In this document: piece by piece, positions 10,916 to 21,998 of the stretch
Numbering within the stretch: the stretch's first letter is position 1
Layout of the letters: each line of letters starts with the position of its first letter
From: Eucalyptus grandis
Lineage: Eukaryota; Streptophyta; Magnoliopsida; Myrtales; Myrtaceae
DNA length: 64,000 bases
Direction: 5' to 3'
Assembly: GCF_016545825.1 (NCBI RefSeq)
Contig: NC_052614.1
Coordinates: 1-64,000, forward strand
Translations under genes and position numbers: made by a program
The notes under the pieces: generated by a model
The model's input: only the letters and a program-made list of their open reading frames with translations
Told to the model about the DNA's origin: nothing
Database searches by the model: none

Positions 10916-11772
10916 TCTGTTTCACGTTTTTCCCGATCAATTCTGATGTTTTTGATTGAGTTTTCGCGAAGAAACTTTCGGCCGTACGGAACCGGGCGAA
11001 AATCCCGACACCCGAGACTTCTTCGGCCATTTTCATGAGTTTTCGAATGTCAAAAACAAATTCTGAAAGCACTGGGATAAAGGCGACGTCGAGGCGAGTC
11101 TGGAGATGTCTCGAGCGCGGCCGGGAGACACCGCACGCGCCCACACGTGCCGCCGGAAGGCGCTGCGCGTGGGCGCGACGCGCCCGGAAGCGCTCGATCA
11201 CCAGGCACGTGCGGTACACGCGCCGGTCGGCGAATCGGCGCGTGCGCGCCGCCGGCCGGCGAACCGGCACGCGCCGATCCACGGACCAACGGGTGCGCGT
11301 CGGCATGACGTCACCCAACGGTCGTGAACGGCGGGATGACGTCATCGATGACGCGCGATGACGTCGGATGGCCGGACGGCGACCCGACCCGCGCGAGACC
11401 CGACACGCGCGCGGCACGTGCCGGATGACGTCTGCGTCACTTCATCCTGCGCACGCGCACGGCACGTGCCGTCGGTTCGCGCGAACCGGACCCACCGGCC
11501 CGGCCGGCCGGACCGTATGTCCGGCCCGGCCGTGCGACGGTCCGACGACCGCTGACCGTTGACCTCAGTTGACCGCCGACGACCGTTGACCGGTGACGAC
11601 CGTTGACCGTTGACCTCGGTTGACCGACGACCGTTGACTTTGACCGTTGACTTTGACCGTTGACCCCCAAAAAAAAAAAAAAAGGGGGGGAAAAGAATGT
11701 GTTTCTTTTTCAATTAAGTCTATATGGATTATAATGTGATCCTTTATTTGTTCTGCATTTGTTGCAGGAACA
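10916..11772 (+). other. GC-rich leader of the second copia element
   Basis: About 850 bp before the first gag ATG. The part from about 11040 to 11560 is extremely CpG- and GC-rich (words such as CGCGCCGG, GCACGTGCC), unlike anything around it. It is open in several frames on both strands simply because stop codons are rare in such DNA, so I do not call genes in it. It ends in a TTGAC cluster and an A-run followed by a G-run (about 11667-11690). Confidence 0.75.
11559..11664 (+). promoter_or_regulatory. Cluster of eleven TTGAC (W-box-core) motifs
   Basis: TTGAC occurs eleven times in about 106 bp, mostly within the degenerate repeat GACCGTTGACC. TTGAC(C/T) is the W-box core bound by WRKY factors. 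Whether it acts here, downstream of the LTR promoter in the leader, is inference. It may also be a simple tandem repeat. Confidence 0.5.
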
Positions 11773-12222
11773 ATGCCTCCCCTGAGATTGCGCACACCTA
11801 TTCGCGCAGTGACCGATGAACAAAAGGAAAGGCTGTCTAAGTTGATAGCTAAGCTGACTGATCATCGATAGGAGAGTGGTGACTTAATTGATCACGTCCT
11901 TGAAGTCAACGGGAAAATTCAACAGGTCGTATGGAATGGTCGTCCTATGTCACAGTCAGAGATGGTGCGATTTTTCATAAACACTCTTCCACCTGAATGG
12001 CAAGATGTGTTGAATCGCATATGGGATGTCAATGGAGCTGCTTCCTATAAGGAAATTGTGATGGATTTTGTAAATGAATATTATTGTATTGTTTCAAGGG
12101 AAAAGATCAAGAAATTGAACAAAAGAGGATCTTTCCCGGTTCGTGTCGACTTGGTGTTAGTTGTATTGGTGATATATGTTAAGTGTGATTTGTGGACATA
12201 TTATGTAATGATTACTACCTAA
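11773..12222 (+). pseudogene. First gag-like module (UBN2-type fragment)
   Basis: ATG at 11773 after the leader. The frame has one TAG (in codon 33) and then reads a UBN2-like gag segment with the typical block FFINTLPPEWQDVLN and the end VNEYY. The last 30 residues are hydrophobic and look like read-through into non-coding or intronic DNA. It has no zinc knuckle. A second, fuller gag starts at 12541, so this may be a duplicated or captured gag exon from another copia family, or the remnant of an N-terminal exon. Confidence 0.6.
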
Positions 12223-12540
12223 TTGTGTTAATTGAAAGCATTATTGTTTTTATTAGATGTTCTATTATATATTGCTTTCTGTTATTGCTGGTTCTTGTGG
12301 GTAATTAGCTATGGGTAGTTTTAGAAGTTTTTGTAGCTTCATAGTATTGATTTTGCATAAGAAAATTATATTGATGATAGTTTTAAGTTAGGATTTTGGA
12401 GGATGATTGGAAACATAGTGACCTTTTGATTCTGAAACCTTACTTGAAATTATTTATTAATATGATGGGTCTATGTAAATAGGGATGCATAAATGATAGG
12501 CATTAATAATTCGTGCATATTTGTCGATTTGTTCGGATCA
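12223..12540 (+). other. AT-rich spacer between the two gag-like modules
   Basis: T-rich, no ORF. It could be an intron or the old 3' flank of the first module; no confident splice pair seen. Confidence 0.4.
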
Positions 12541-13529
12541 ATGGCTTCAAACAAAGAGCATAGTTGCCGAGCTGAACAAAGGTGAAAAGCTCAATGGAGA
12601 CAACTATGAAATTTGGCAAATGAAAATCCAAGTATGTCTTTGGAAGAGCAAGAAGCACTTGAGGCTCTTGTCATGACCATGGTAGAACCCGAAGAGGGAA
12701 CTCTTTGCAAAGACAAAAAGAAACAAAGAAGCTTTTTCTGCGTGGAAAAGAATGAACTCTCTAGCTCGCATCACGTTGCTGAGCAAAGGCATGGAAAATG
12801 ACGTCATGCGAGAGTTTCGGCGTTTTGACAATGCTAAGGAAATGTGGGAAGCATTGGCGGCTAGATTTGGTCATACTTCGGTGACTAGATTGAGGCAGCT
12901 CACTATCGGGTTTGACTCTTATAAGAAGTCTCATGGTCGACCATGAAGCAACATCTTAGAAAGATGTCAAACATGATAACCGAGCCGAGAGATGCTGGCC
13001 ATGTCCTCACGGATGAGCAGCAAGTGCAAGCGGTGATTCGTTCCTTGCCTCGAGTTGGGAGCATATGAAGGTGCACTGACTCATAATGAAAATATCAAAA
13101 CCCTTGAGGATGCAATGCGTCATCTTGAGCTGGAAGAGGACCGCTTGTTGGCGGCTAAGCCGGATGCTGAACTTTATTATGCCGGTTCTAGCTCAAATGG
13201 AGCTTCGAGCTCCAAACGCAAGCGCCCTAATTAACTGGTTTGATAAGGGGAAAGGCAAGGAAGAAGCGAGTCCTTCAGGGAAGAAACCCAAGTTTAACCA
13301 ACATGAAAGAGGGAAGCGTCCCCGCATGAGAAAGCTTGCAAGGGTGAAATGCTACAACTGTGACAAGAAGGGTCACTATGCTCGCGGGACTCGTGAGCCA
13401 AAGAAGGTATGCACCCCTTGTACTTTTCAGAACTTTACTTATGTGTCGAGTTCTGTGTTCCCAACTGAGTCTAATCCTTTGTGGACTGTGGATTCAGGAG
13501 CGACAGACCATGTAGCGAAGGATAGATGA
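12541..13529 (+). pseudogene. gag: Gag-protease pseudogene of the second copia element
   Basis: ATG at 12541. The product is split over several frames by small indels. Recognisable blocks are the start (GEKLNGDNYEIW), MNSLARITLLSKGMENDVMREF, AKEMWEALAARFG and RLRQLTIGFDSYK, then a basic linker. The nucleocapsid knuckle at 13350-13391 reads CX2CX4HX4T: the last zinc ligand Cys is Thr. The protease motif WTVDSGATDH follows at about 13480, with the frame ending at 13529. Gag would package RNA and the protease would cut the polyprotein. Neither can work as it stands. Confidence 0.85.
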
Positions 13530-13539
13530 TCCTTCGTGG

Positions 13540-15000
13540 AATTCCGACAGTACCAACTGGAACTAAGTGAATCTATGTGGGAAACAACTCCCAGCTGAAG
13601 TGAAAGGAATTGGCACATGCCAACTGAATTTGCGTGGTGGACGCACCTTGTTTCTTCATGATGTATTGTATGCTCCGGAGATTCGTCGGAATTTAGTGTC
13701 GTATTAATGTTGGTTAAATTAGGTTTTAATATGAACTTCGTAGTAGAGGTGTGAATTTGTTTTTGGAGACAAATTACTATGGTTGTGGCTATTTTCTGGA
13801 TGGTTTTATTGTATTAGATATTGATTATGTTAATGCTAATGTTTGTTATTCCCTTATCACATCTTCTAATACCTATGATAATGATGTGAATGTGTGGCAT
13901 GCTAGACTTGGTCACATTGGCCAACAACGTATGAATAGACTAGCCAAAGAGGGCTTGTTGGGTAACATTGAAAAAGTCGATTTACCCATATGTAAGCATT
14001 GCCTAGAAGGAAAAACAACACGGAAACCATTTGGGAAAGGGAAAAGAGCTGAATTTCCTTTGCATTTAATCCATTCTCATGTCGTGGTCCAATGAATGTG
14101 AGAGGAAGGCATGGGGCTGTTTATTTCATCACCTTTATTGATGATTATACTCGATCGGATATGTCTATTTGATTTCTCATAAGTCTGAAGCAATAAGTTG
14201 TTTCAAAAGGTTTATGAACCTGGTAGAAAATCAATTAGACAAGAAAATAAAAACATTGAGATCCGATCGAGATCGAGAATATTTATCTTCAGAAAATTAT
14301 GTGATGAAAAAGGAATAGAAAGACAGTTGTCTATTCCGTATACTCCTCAACAAAATGGTGTTGCAGAGAGAAGAAACAGAACCCTACTGGAAATGGTTAG
14401 GTCCATGATGGCGCACGCTAACTTACTTATCACTTTTTTGGAGTGATGCGTTGTTAACTGTTGCCTGCATACTTAACCGGGTGCCTTCCAAATTAGTTAT
14501 TTCCACTCCATATAAGTTATGGATAGGTAGAAAACCATACTTAAGTTTTCTTAAGTCATGGGGTTGTACTGCCTATACTCATGAGTCCTCTCACAAGTTT
14601 GGGAAATTAGGTCCCAAAGGAAATAATAGTATTTTCATGAGATACTCCGAACACTCGAAAGGGTATGTGTTCATTGGTGAGCTGGAAAGTGGGAGTATAA
14701 CTGAATTTGAATCACGGGATGTCACATTCTTAGTGAATGAATTTCCTAAGAAGGGCGAAATAGGAGAAGATTACTCCTATTTGAGACCTTGGATCGGGAT
14801 AATGATGTTAGTGGAGTTTATCCAAGTGGGAGTAATATGAGAAATGATGAATTGAATTCAACTCATTCTCAATTGCAATCACATGATGAGACGACATCAT
14901 CATTACCTAATTCAAGTGGGAGCATAATGGGGAATGATGTGCTAAGTGTACAATCTCCCATACGGTGAACAAGTCGCCAAAGTATTCCCCGTCGATGTTT
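13540..15000 (+). pseudogene. pol: Integrase pseudogene of the second copia element
   Basis: The GAG-pre-integrase segment (VWHARLGHIGQQRMNRLAKEG, shortened here to VWHARLGHIGQQR) lies at about 13890, then the HHCC-type zinc region (ICKHCLEGK). The catalytic core follows in pieces: YFITFIDDYTR near 14130, IPYTPQQNGVAERRNRTLL at 14335-14390, and the downstream SYKLWIGRKP-like region. At least three frame changes (around 14095, 14198 and 14446) break it. The block that should hold the second catalytic Asp, near 14260, is corrupted. Confidence 0.8.
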
Positions 15001-15039
15001 TGACATTGAAAGGGACACTTTTATAATTGCTCCACAAGA

Positions 15040-16493
15040 TGAGGATGAGCCAAGAAATATTAATGAGGCTCTGAATTGCCCTAGTAAGGAAAAATGGATT
15101 TATGCAATGAAAGAGGAAATAGAGTCAATGAAATCAAACCAAGTCTGGGAACCGGTTGATCTTTCAAAAGGGACGCTTGAGCTATTGGGAACAAGTGGGT
15201 TCTCAAAATAAAGCGAAAGGCTGATGGCTCGATAGAAAGGCATAAGGCTTACCTTGTGGCGAAGGGGTATAATCAACAGGAAGATATTGATGATAAAGAT
15301 ACATTCTCTCCTGTAGTGTGATTTACCTTGATTCGCATAATTCTGGCAATAGTGTTTGGTATGGATCTTGAGTTACATCAAATGGATGTGAGGACTGCTT
15401 TCCTCAATAGAGAATTAGAGGAAGAAACATATATGGAACAATCTGCTGGTTTCATAGTGAAAGGCCAAGAAGAAAAGGTATGTCGACTTTCGAGGTCGAT
15501 ATATGGCCTTAACGATCGTCAAGACAATGGTATATACGATTTCATAATACCATAATGGCATATGATTTTACAATGATAGATGAGGATCATTGTGTATATA
15601 TCAAAAGATCCAATGATCAATTTGTGATCATATCATTATATGTTGATGATATACCAATTGCCGGAAGCAATATGGAGCCTGTCAACACTGTCAAAAGTCG
15701 GTTGTCTTCCAACTTTGAATTGAAGGATATGGGATAGTAAACCCAAAGACACTCCTATTGCAAAAGGTGAAGGATTGAGCCATAGACTGTGTCCAAGGAC
15801 TCCACAAGAGAAGGAACAGACGAAATATGTTCCTCATGCTAGTGCTGTTGGGAGCTTGATATACGCTATGATGTGTACAAGACCTGACATATGTTTTGCA
15901 GTTGGAATGGTGAGTAGTTACCAATCCAATCCAGGTCAAGCATGTTGGAAAGCCGTTAAAAGAATACTATGGTATCTTAAGGGAACTGCTGATTATATGC
16001 TGAGTTATTAAGGACAGGATCTGCAACTCAAAGGCTATTTTGATACTGATTGGGAAGGAGATTTAGATGAAAGAAAATCTATCTCTGGGTTTGTTTTCTT
16101 ACCGAATAATGGCACCATATGTTGGAGCAGTAAGAAACAAAAGTGTATAGCCTTGTTCACGATGTAAGTTGAGTTCGTGGCATTATCGGCAGATAAGAAG
16201 GTGTTTGGCTTAAGAGATTTTTTGAATCATTTAGGTGTTATTGGAAGTGCTGCAGATTCATTGTTGGTTAACTATAATAGCCAAGCAGCAAAAGTGTACT
16301 CCAAATATCCAAAATATCATGGCAAGACCAAACATATAGATACCAAGTATAATTTCGTCATAGATTTGATTGCACGAAAAGATGTGAACTTAGAGTACAT
16401 ACTACGCATAGAATGGAAGCATATCCTATAACAAAGCCAATACCTAGAGATGTGTTTTGTGGCCATGTGAAATCTCTAGGATTGCGTAGAGGA
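15040..16493 (+). pseudogene. pol: Reverse transcriptase-RNase H pseudogene of the second copia element
   Basis: The RT begins with KWIYAMKEEIESMKSNQVW, shifts frame repeatedly, then shows LHQMDVRTAFLN at about 15375 and an intact YVDD at 15639-15650. After the DMG block (about 15735) a stretch that normally holds the ILGV/I segment is missing, consistent with an internal deletion of one to two hundred bases. The connection domain (PHASAVGSLIYAMMCTRPD) and RNase H follow, with stops at 16009 and about 16165. The C terminus (TKPIP, GLRRG) ends at a TGA near 16491. Confidence 0.85.
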
Positions 16494-17652
16494 TGATGTA
16501 CTGAATATTGTAATTTCCCTAAGAGTTCACATTTGATGAATTTGTGTATTCATCATTAATGCCTATGAATCTTTGTTTGATCTTTATGCATCTTAATGCT
16601 CAGTGCATTACTTTAAGTTGAGAAGTATGTCGGACAAATATAAGATTAGCCCACTCACACGGGTAATCGCCTCTATTTATTGTGTGATAAATAGAGATGA
16701 GACTGTTTTTAAGCTTATTATCTAGGTGATAATCGAGAGCTCAAGCTTAAAACACGTATGTTGCCTTAACGAGTGTTAAGATGAGGACATAATACTTACT
16801 ATGTCCGAAAGTAAAATAACCCACATATTTTACTTTATCTCGTCTAAAATGCCAGATGTGAGTTCTGATGAATTTTGTGATTGAGTAGATACGTGAACTC
16901 AAGTTAGACATTAGGTATGTTTGAACTATCATCTGTACGGTATTGAAAAGTGTAGACATACGCTCCATGGGAAAGGAGTTAATACCGTAATACGTATTTC
17001 ATACTACGTATGCATAAGACGACCAATAAGAGTGGCAAAAGTTTGATCTCAACTTTTATGACGTGTGAGACTCTTGAGGAAAAGAGTTCCTCAATTTTTG
17101 TCCCCTCATGACTCTTACTTATTCTCAAGATTTCTATTTAGTGTTTGCTATCTTAGGATGTTGCCAATGGTCATGTGTTTGATTCGATCTAATGGGACAT
17201 TTCTAGAAAAGCAAGCTGAACTGAAATTGAGAGTTTGAAGGAAAGAGGAAGATCGATTTTGGAGAATCACATTATAGTTTTGTATTCACTGGTCGACCAA
17301 TTATAACTGTCTTTGTGATAATTATAATTGTGAATACAATATATATCATTGTTTAAAAGAGATTAAGAGATATAAATGTGATTGATCGATCTAGGGTACT
17401 GCATACTAAATCTACTCGGAGTGTGACGCCCATTATGAGCTGCTATATATTCCTAACAGATGTATAGTAACGAGCTCTCAAAGTATCTTTGGTCGCACGG
17501 ATTATTCACCATATGAATGTTGAAGAGAGGTAAAGAGAATCCTGTTTGGCCCACCATGTTAAGAGAGAGTCTATGATGGATTATTCTCTGATGGGCCTAA
17601 GTAGGGCCTATCCGCCCATGTTGGTTTTGGACCACCATGTGCGAGTGGGAGA
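16494..17652 (+). other. 3' untranslated region of the second copia element, with purine tract
   Basis: About 1.16 kb between the end of RNase H and the 3' LTR, unusually long for copia. There is no ORF with recognisable content and no internal direct repeat that would mark another LTR. The last 12 bases, GCGAGTGGGAGA, abut the LTR and are the polypurine tract. Confidence 0.65.
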
Positions 17653-18055
17653 TGAAGGCTTTATTTGATTTGGGCTTAAGGCCCATCCGCCAAAGTTGGG
17701 CCCAGAAAGCCCGGCCCACGGAATAGGGCCCGTGGAAAGAAGGGGGTATAAAAGGGAGGAGAGAGAGAGACATTGGTTGAAATCAGAATTCACGTCTTCT
17801 CTCTCCCCGTATTCTCAAGAACGAACGCATATGGCTTGTTCTTCCTCCCTTCAAGGCTTCATCGGATCGAATTGCTCAGTTTCTCTTCCTCCATCAACGT
17901 TGGTGTTTAATCTGTGGCTAAAAGGTACGCTCGAATCCGTGGTGTGCTTTAGGATCGGTGATGCGTGTCGTTTTCTTGGGCTTCGCTTCCGCATTGATTT
18001 AGGGGTTCGATTTAGTGTCGAATCCGGGTTTTTCGGGGATCAGTCATTCCCAACA
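17653..18055 (+). repeat. 3' LTR of the second copia element
   Basis: TG...CA copy of 10489-10902 with short deletions (one G of the GGGAATAGGG run, part of the GA microsatellite, and a few bases in the CCCGCGCG and ACAGTAACG segments). TATAAAA box at 17747-17753. Confidence 0.93.
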
Positions 18056-18234
18056 CTGAGAATCAACATCAAAGACATGAGAACATTTAAGGAAGTCAAG
18101 AAGGCAAAGCCTTTAACTATTCTTTCATGTCCTTTTAGTTTTTTCTGGATCTGAGAAAGAGAAACCGTCAACATATGACTTTGTTGCAGATAATAACAGG
18201 GTTAACTTTCAAAGACAATGAAATTCAGTCTCAC

Positions 18235-18336
18235 CTCATCAACTTGACCACTGTAAATTTGAATAGAGGAGTCCTCAATTCCTATTGTGATATTGTCAAT
18301 GTCTTGTGGTGCTGGGGGCATAAATGTTTTCATCGT
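18235..18336 (-). pseudogene. TOPLESS-like exon: WD40 segment (right copy)
   Basis: 102 bp between acceptor CCAG and donor GTGAGA. It reads TMKTFMPPAPQD and then EDSSIQIY...VDE. Compared with the left copy at 10110-10238 it has lost 27 bp after the proline run, so the ATFL(A/V) segment is gone, but it has kept frame. Confidence 0.82.
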
Positions 18337-18824
18337 CTGGATATTTGCAGGCAAAATAGTATTAACAACTTATAAGTAACAATGCGACATATGTGCCAAG
18401 AGGCACTTTCTTCAATGGCATCTCCCTTCGCGGGAAAGGGGGAGAGCAAGTTCGAGCAATAGATCCCTGGATTAAAAAAGCTCTTGCCTTGTTTTCTTTA
18501 ATCAGTAAGAGCAAAAATATTCCATTGAAGACAGTGAAAATCCCTTATCTCACTTAGCAAGTAAAAAAGGATATATGCTGCACTTCTTACTGTACAACGA
18601 TCCACATGAAAATCCGAGCAACTGCTTTCATGGATCTCCTAACAATAGAGTTCAGTACTTTCTATACATGATGGAAATCAATTAATGTTAGCTCCCCTAA
18701 AAATATGAAAAGGAAATCGTGCATGCGTATTCAGCACAAAGGGGTAGTTCATCATCTCGTGCCTTGTAAAAAGTGCTACAAAAAACTGACGAGGATGTAA
18801 ACATGCCTCTGGGAAAATATGCAC
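18337..18824 (-). other. Intron between TOPLESS-like exons, duplicated at 10239-10488
   Basis: The half nearest the 18235 exon matches the left copy through shared words such as TATGTGCCAAGAGGCAC and CTCACTTAG. The match is lost at about 18600, where the left copy is interrupted by the copia LTR. Confidence 0.6.
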
Positions 18825-19004
18825 CTCAAAAGTCATCATCTTGAACAAAGAGACCTCCCCACTTGATGATGAGATTAGATAACATCCGTTCTTTGACAGG
18901 GTAAAGCACGGAACTCCATCTTCAGGATTAATATAACTTGTGTCATTGGTCATCAAATTCGCCCCAGCATGTTGCTATAACTGGGGTACAACACTAGTTG
19001 TAGC
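18825..19004 (-). pseudogene. TOPLESS-like exon: LMTNDTSYINPEDGVPCF segment
   Basis: 180 bp, phase 0, acceptor TTCCGCAG and donor GTGCAT. The product carries the family hallmarks ATTSVVPQL, LMTND, NPED-VPCF-LSKN and SLFKMMTFE. An in-frame TAG at 18975-18977 stands where the family has Trp (PQLWQ), a G-to-A type change. Confidence 0.87.
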
Positions 19005-19087
19005 CTGCGGAATAAGAATTAATGTTGTTAATAATGCGGTAAACAATAAAATGGCATGCCAATTGCAAGAAATAAAAGATTCCTTAC

Positions 19088-19198
19088 CCTGCCCGTTAAG
19101 TTCCGATCACTTTTTTGCCATTTCCAGAACTTGTGTACAGCATTCGATGATAAAGCCAGAATGGCAAGACCTGACTTTGTAAAGATTAATCTTGAGAC
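19088..19198 (-). pseudogene. TOPLESS-like exon: SGLAILALSSNAVHKFWKW segment
   Basis: 111 bp, phase 0, acceptor GAAGCAG and donor GTAAGG. It reads VSRLIFTKSGLAILALSSN, then AVHKFWKWQKSDRNLTGR, a WD40 strand pattern shared with TOPLESS proteins. No stop in this exon. Confidence 0.87.
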
Positions 19199-20129
19199 CT
19201 GCTTCATTTTATCAGCTTCAGTGGTGACAGTTCAATGTAAGAGCCAAAGTGAAAAAGAAAGAGCCAAAGAACTGGGCACTAAATGATGGATGCAGAAATT
19301 GATGCAAGGAGGAAGTCAGCGACACACAGCTGCATATATATACAAGAGTATCCGTATGCATAGGCATATATGCATACTGCATATTTACATATGAACAGAG
19401 CAAATGATACACATGACATCAAACCCATAAGAAACAGTTACCAAAAAAATTCTGGCAAAAGGTAGCACCATGACTTAAACCATCTAGCTGTATAACTCTA
19501 GAACTACGAGAACTCCGTGCAGTCTACGTGCAAAAGTACAGTGCCTTCACCCATGCTGCTCTTTTCTGGGAATACCTATCCTGCCTCCAGAGTTTGTGTA
19601 ATTAGAATCAGCAGGTAAAATTCCACTCAAAGTTTCTGGCAATTAGCAATCTCAAAATAGCTGAATTCACAGGCTTGGCGTTCACAACAAGCATCAACTT
19701 GGTGCACAGTGTTATACTTTGCCCGCCATGTACAAATGAAGTTTCATATCGCAAAAACCATGCCTTGTACAACATGTAAGTGTGTAAGAGTCCACAAGAT
19801 TAATCCATCTTATTGGCTTTCAAGCAAAGGCTCAAAAAGTCTCGGCGAATATACCATTACACTCTAAATCAGGCAGTATCCATCTTGCTGTTCATCCTTA
19901 CCATAAAATTCATAACATTAACGGCCAACAAAACTGAAGCACCGTTGCCACTCCATAATCACAGATTTATTAACTTTGATCTAATGCTTTCAGATTATAT
20001 GATCGAAACAATCAGTTAAAAATAAAAGGCCAAATGAAGAGATGACAAAGTCCTCCAAGTGTTGAGATTTCAAAGATTATTCAATGGACCACATGTGAGT
20101 GAAACTAAGAAAGCAATTGTACTAAATGT
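19199..20129 (-). other. Intron of the TOPLESS-like locus, left part
   Basis: About 0.9 kb without coding signal. It ends at the LTR of the 26.8-kb element, and the intron resumes at 46939. The last 5 bp, AATGT, form one side of that element's target duplication. Confidence 0.6.
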
Positions 20130-21985
20130 TGTTGGATGTATGCCCTAAAACTACTATGTAATAGTTATATGTTATGGATTTCAGTTGTACTATCATTATT
20201 ATTATTATTTAATTAATGGCAATGAATGATTCCATAAGATCAGTTACAACTAGACCTATTTTTGAGACGTCAAGAATATATGTGATGGTTTCATAGTTAG
20301 GCTGAATCTTTAAATCGTTCATGGTCAATAGATTATTGAGTGGATATTAATAATCCTGTTGAGACCGGTGTGTTCTCAACTTCACCATTAAGTAGTGGAT
20401 ACTTAAGGGAATGATGAGTCGCATGTCATTAGGTATTATGATGGCTGAGTTAGAACACAGGTGTTTGTATTAGACAAGTTCACTGAACGTGACGCATATG
20501 GAACAACTAGTAACATGAAAGCTTTTAGCGTGGTCAATGTCTAATTGTTCATGCTTTGGTCTTGTGTAAATAATCCTTAGACCTGAGGCACAATGTTAAC
20601 TTATGTGTCGAACAACTATGGTTCACGGGTCGGGTCATTGATCCGTCTTTATACCTGATGGTCATAGTTTGTTCATATACAAAGTTGCACGTGTGCGCAA
20701 TATGGAATCTGTCTCCTTGTTACATGCAAGGTATAACAATGATGTCCTATGTGATCTAATTATGACATTGCATTGAAATCCTCGACCGAGGTCGTAATCG
20801 AGAATAAATTGTTTATGTCTCAAATAAAATGCATGTTAATTAGATTTGTGCATATGATCGAATTGGTGACTTGACAAATATTCCATGGTCTTTGTTTGAT
20901 CGGGACATAGTAAGGCAGAGGGATTGAATTATACTGTAGCTAAAATTGACAGGTTCATTATGTTCTTAAAGCATTCATACTATCTGGGTAGCCATGACAT
21001 ATTGCTAGATGTCAATCATGGCTTGTAGGACCCAAAGATTAATCGGGATAATTAATTCTTTTGGGAGTACTAATGTGTTAGTACAAGTCTTACTACCAGC
21101 TTAATGATGAACCTAGGGATGTCACATACCATAAACAATTAGGATAATGTGGAATAAGAGAGAAATAATGTTGCAAATGTGCTTGCAATTACTGCAATCG
21201 AATTGAGTCGATTTGAAATAGTCACAAGCCTACTTGCATATGATGCACACGCATGTCCAAAGTGAACATATGTTAATGTATTCCAAATGTACATATAAAG
21301 ATTATGTTCTTTTTAGTTTTTAAGGGAATTGATTAATTATTTACTTATTCATTTAATTTATCAATGATATGTGTGTTTCCTTTTTAATAATAATAACTAA
21401 TTAAAAAAAAATATGAAGCTTCGTGCACATGCACAATCGTGCTTCGAGAGATGGAGATCATCAATGATTGTTGATCCTACTATCAACAACCGTTGCTGAT
21501 TCGTGAAATACTATCTGAAAGTCCGCAAAAAGAGTTGCTGAAAACAGAAAGAAAAACTGTGTGCGTGTTCTTGTGGTTTTTGTATGTTCTTGTGTTTTTT
21601 CGAAACGCGAGAAAGAAGAAGGATTCTCTCTCGTTCAGGCCGTGACTAAAAACATCAAGGATACAGCGGATTGTCTCCATGAGATTGCAAGCACAATCAT
21701 AGTGGTGATTATCCGAAAGTTCTCTCTTCTGTTCGATGCCCATTGTTGGTGTGTCTAAACTAGAGGTCGGACGTTTGTGGGGCTCGAACTATAGAACATT
21801 CGAACCAATTCGTTTAAAACGCACTTCGAGAGGTAATTCGTTTAACTCCCTTTTTATATTCAAAATTTTTATTAAAACACACGAACAACGCCTTCGGAGA
21901 ATCATGTATAAAATATATCATCTTTGTTTCTGCTGTATTTTTTTTTATTTTATTTTACCTATACATGATTCATGAAACCCCAACA
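20130..21985 (+). repeat. 5' LTR of the Angela-like element
   Basis: 1856 bp. It starts exactly as the 3' copy at 45000 and shares its end GATTCATGAAACCCCAACA. Confidence 0.93.
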
Positions 21986-21986
21986 A

Positions 21987-21998
21987 TGGTATCAGAGC
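21987..21998 (+). other. Primer-binding site (initiator Met tRNA)
   Basis: TGGTATCAGAGC one base after the LTR. Confidence 0.93.

Larger units (their letters stand above)
10489..18055 (+). mobile_element. Ty1/copia retrotransposon with 0.4-kb LTRs
   Basis: Two LTRs of 414 and 403 bp begin TGAAGG and end CCAACA, about 97% alike apart from small indels. A perfect initiator-Met primer-binding site and a purine tract flank the interior. The 5-bp flanks are TTGAG on the left and CTGAG on the right, a target duplication with one change. The interior has a GC-rich leader, two gag-like modules, protease, integrase, RT and RNase H, all with frameshifts. The high LTR identity sits oddly with the heavily broken coding region. 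It may have moved in trans as an already defective copy. Confidence 0.9.

Noticed and set aside
11035..11795. Many overlapping open frames on both strands
   Set aside because: They exist because the leader is GC-rich and poor in stop codons. They are Arg/Ala/Pro-rich with no domain.
16494..17652. A possible additional nested LTR in the long 3' region of the second copia element
   Set aside because: No direct repeat partner, no TG...CA ends with target duplication and no PBS could be found.
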